DNA of 14,483 nucleotides from an uncultured Blautia sp. (GTDB lineage: Bacteria; Bacillota; Clostridia; Lachnospirales; Lachnospiraceae). The notes under the pieces were generated by a model. That model was not told the DNA's origin, did not search any database, and worked only from the letters and a program-made list of their open reading frames with translations. Below, piece by piece: positions 13,492 to 14,483 of this stretch; the stretch's first letter is position 1, and every line of letters begins with the position of its first letter. Where the stretch lies: positions 1 to 14,483 of the forward strand of contig URXG01000063.1 of NCBI GenBank assembly GCA_900551715.1, written 5' to 3'. Position numbers and translations under genes: made by a program.

Positions 13492-14483
13492 TTAGCGTGT
13501 AACGATATCAACCGGCACGTTAAAGATTTTTGCTACTTTCAGGATTGTGTCGATATGACGTCCTGTTGCAGCTGCCATATGATGTGTCGGGCCTGCTTCA
13601 CTCCAACGGTTTACAAACTCTCTTGCTCCACATGTGAAACGTGTTCTCATGTTGGTATCACCGAAGGAAAGGATCGGTCCTTCTTCGTTTACGCCTTCTG
13701 CTACAACGAATTTGAAGCGTCCGTCAGCATCCTGTGTGATTGCAAGATAAGTAACCGGACCTGTGTATGGATAGAACTGTGTCAGATATCCGCCACCGGT
13801 CTTGCCATGGAATACAGGTACGATCTTCATGGTAGGTTTCTTGTCGGAAATATCAGCATCTCCACTTCCGGAATGTCCGATGATGCAGATATCATCGTTG
13901 AAGTCAATGGAGTACATCTCAGAAAGCTGGCCTGTACCGGAAATAGTCTTGAGGATACTCATAGCCATGGCAACTTTCATATCACCTTCTACTGCACAGG
14001 CTGTACCCTGTTTGATCAGCATGGAGAATGCCGGGATCAGCATACTGTCAAGGACACCTGCTTTACCCTGTGCGAATCCGTCATAATGGGAAGCAACCAT
14101 ACTGAGGTGCTCGGCTTTTACCCATTTCTCGAATGCTACAACATATTTTGCCATATCCCATACTTTTTCGATTGTGCCGCCACCTTCGATATCAAAAGTA
14201 TCCAGAATATCCTGTGCTTTTGCACGAATTGCTTCTTCGTCTGTGATATCATCAGCGATAGCCCACATTTTTTCCCAGTCAAACTGTTTGGTATACAGGA
14301 ACATTCTGTTATACAGGTTGGTCTCATCAATGTACAAATCCATCATACCCGGATAAGGTCTTCCGATCTGAGCAATGTTAGTATCACGAAATCTTCTTCT
14401 TACCTGAGCTGCTTTACACCAGTCTTCAATCTCTGCCTGAACAGCCGGATCTCCGCCTTCTACAACACCGGTGATAACAGCAT
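13492..14483 (-). CDS. L-fucose/L-arabinose isomerase family protein (partial, N-terminus missing)
   Basis: A cytoplasmic aldose-ketose isomerase; 329 C-terminal residues are visible, open to the right edge. The Met codons at 14346 and 14343 are internal: the frame continues upstream without a stop and the preceding residues (FRDTNIAQIGRPYPG) belong to the family. AraA-like landmarks follow in order. The segment CAVEGDMKVAMAM corresponds to the AraA metal-ligand Glu segment (GEGDWKTAAL). YSIDFNDDICIIGHSGSGD aligns with the region carrying the second Glu and first His ligands. GPTHHMAAATG near the end aligns with GGAHHT, carrying the final His ligand. The second acidic ligand is hard to place, as the local sequence differs from AraA, so the substrate may not be arabinose. 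Codon use is strongly biased like the transporter genes, suggesting high expression. Convergent with the YesM gene. Family call firm; substrate open (L-fucose, L-arabinose, L-rhamnose or a related sugar). Confidence 0.88.
   Translation of the reverse strand, partial: AVITGVVEGGDPAVQAEIEDWCKAAQVRRRFRDTNIAQIGRPYPGMMDLYIDETNLYNRMFLYTKQFDWEKMWAIADDITDEEAIRAKAQDILDTFDIEGGGTIEKVWDMAKYVVAFEKWVKAEHLSMVASHYDGFAQGKAGVLDSMLIPAFSMLIKQGTACAVEGDMKVAMAMSILKTISGTGQLSEMYSIDFNDDICIIGHSGSGDADISDKKPTMKIVPVFHGKTGGGYLTQFYPYTGPVTYLAITQDADGRFKFVVAEGVNEEGPILSFGDTNMRTRFTCGAREFVNRWSEAGPTHHMAAATGRHIDTILKVAKIFNVPVDIVTR

Noticed and set aside
13492..14346. Treating the isomerase as a complete 284-aa protein starting at 14346
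   Set aside because: The frame continues without a stop to the window edge and the additional 45 residues fit the family, so the gene is truncated by the window and the Met is internal.

Overview
The window looks like a chromosomal carbohydrate-sensing and uptake locus of an anaerobic gut Firmicute, most likely Lachnospiraceae (Blautia/Dorea-like). The evidence is the moderate to low GC, strong GGAGG-type ribosome binding sites, a YesM/YesN-type two-component pair, a RhaS-type sugar transporter, and a secreted all-beta protein with a Gram-positive signal peptide. The genus is inferred from style, not proven.

Layout: (1) 1-4098, minus strand, is a CUT2-type ABC sugar importer. Its order is ATPase (GTG start), permease, permease, then substrate-binding protein, which is cut by the left edge. 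The first three genes are packed with 1-bp overlap or 2-bp spacing. The binding protein follows a 115-bp gap containing two hairpins. (2) 4310-6076, minus strand, is a secreted multidomain beta-rich protein of unknown function with its own rho-independent terminator at 4210-4241. (3) 6184-9771, minus strand, is a tightly overlapping three-gene sensor operon. It encodes an 8-TM membrane protein with a degenerate kinase-like tail, a PAS-containing HisKA_3-type histidine kinase, and a NarL/LuxR-type response regulator. It reads toward the secreted-protein gene. (4) 9772-10036 is a divergent control region with a good minus-strand extended -10 promoter, a near-consensus plus-strand promoter, and a 12-bp perfect palindrome. 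(5) 10037-13422, plus strand, is a YesN-type (REC + AraC HTH) regulator and a YesM-type histidine kinase overlapping by 4 bp, closed by a terminator. (6) 13492-14483, minus strand, is the C-terminal part of an L-fucose/L-arabinose isomerase-family enzyme, cut by the right edge.

Proposed working model (inference): the importer brings in a sugar of the rhamnose/fucose type and the isomerase starts its catabolism. The YesMN pair senses an extracellular carbohydrate and controls the metabolic genes. The three-gene NarL-type system is a separate input, and its most obvious candidate target is the adjacent secreted protein, whose upstream region has a perfect GTAAA-CCC-TTTAC palindrome next to a TATAAT box. 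Transport substrate, isomerase substrate and regulator targets cannot be fixed from sequence alone. No rRNA, tRNA, CRISPR array, insertion sequence or phage gene was seen.
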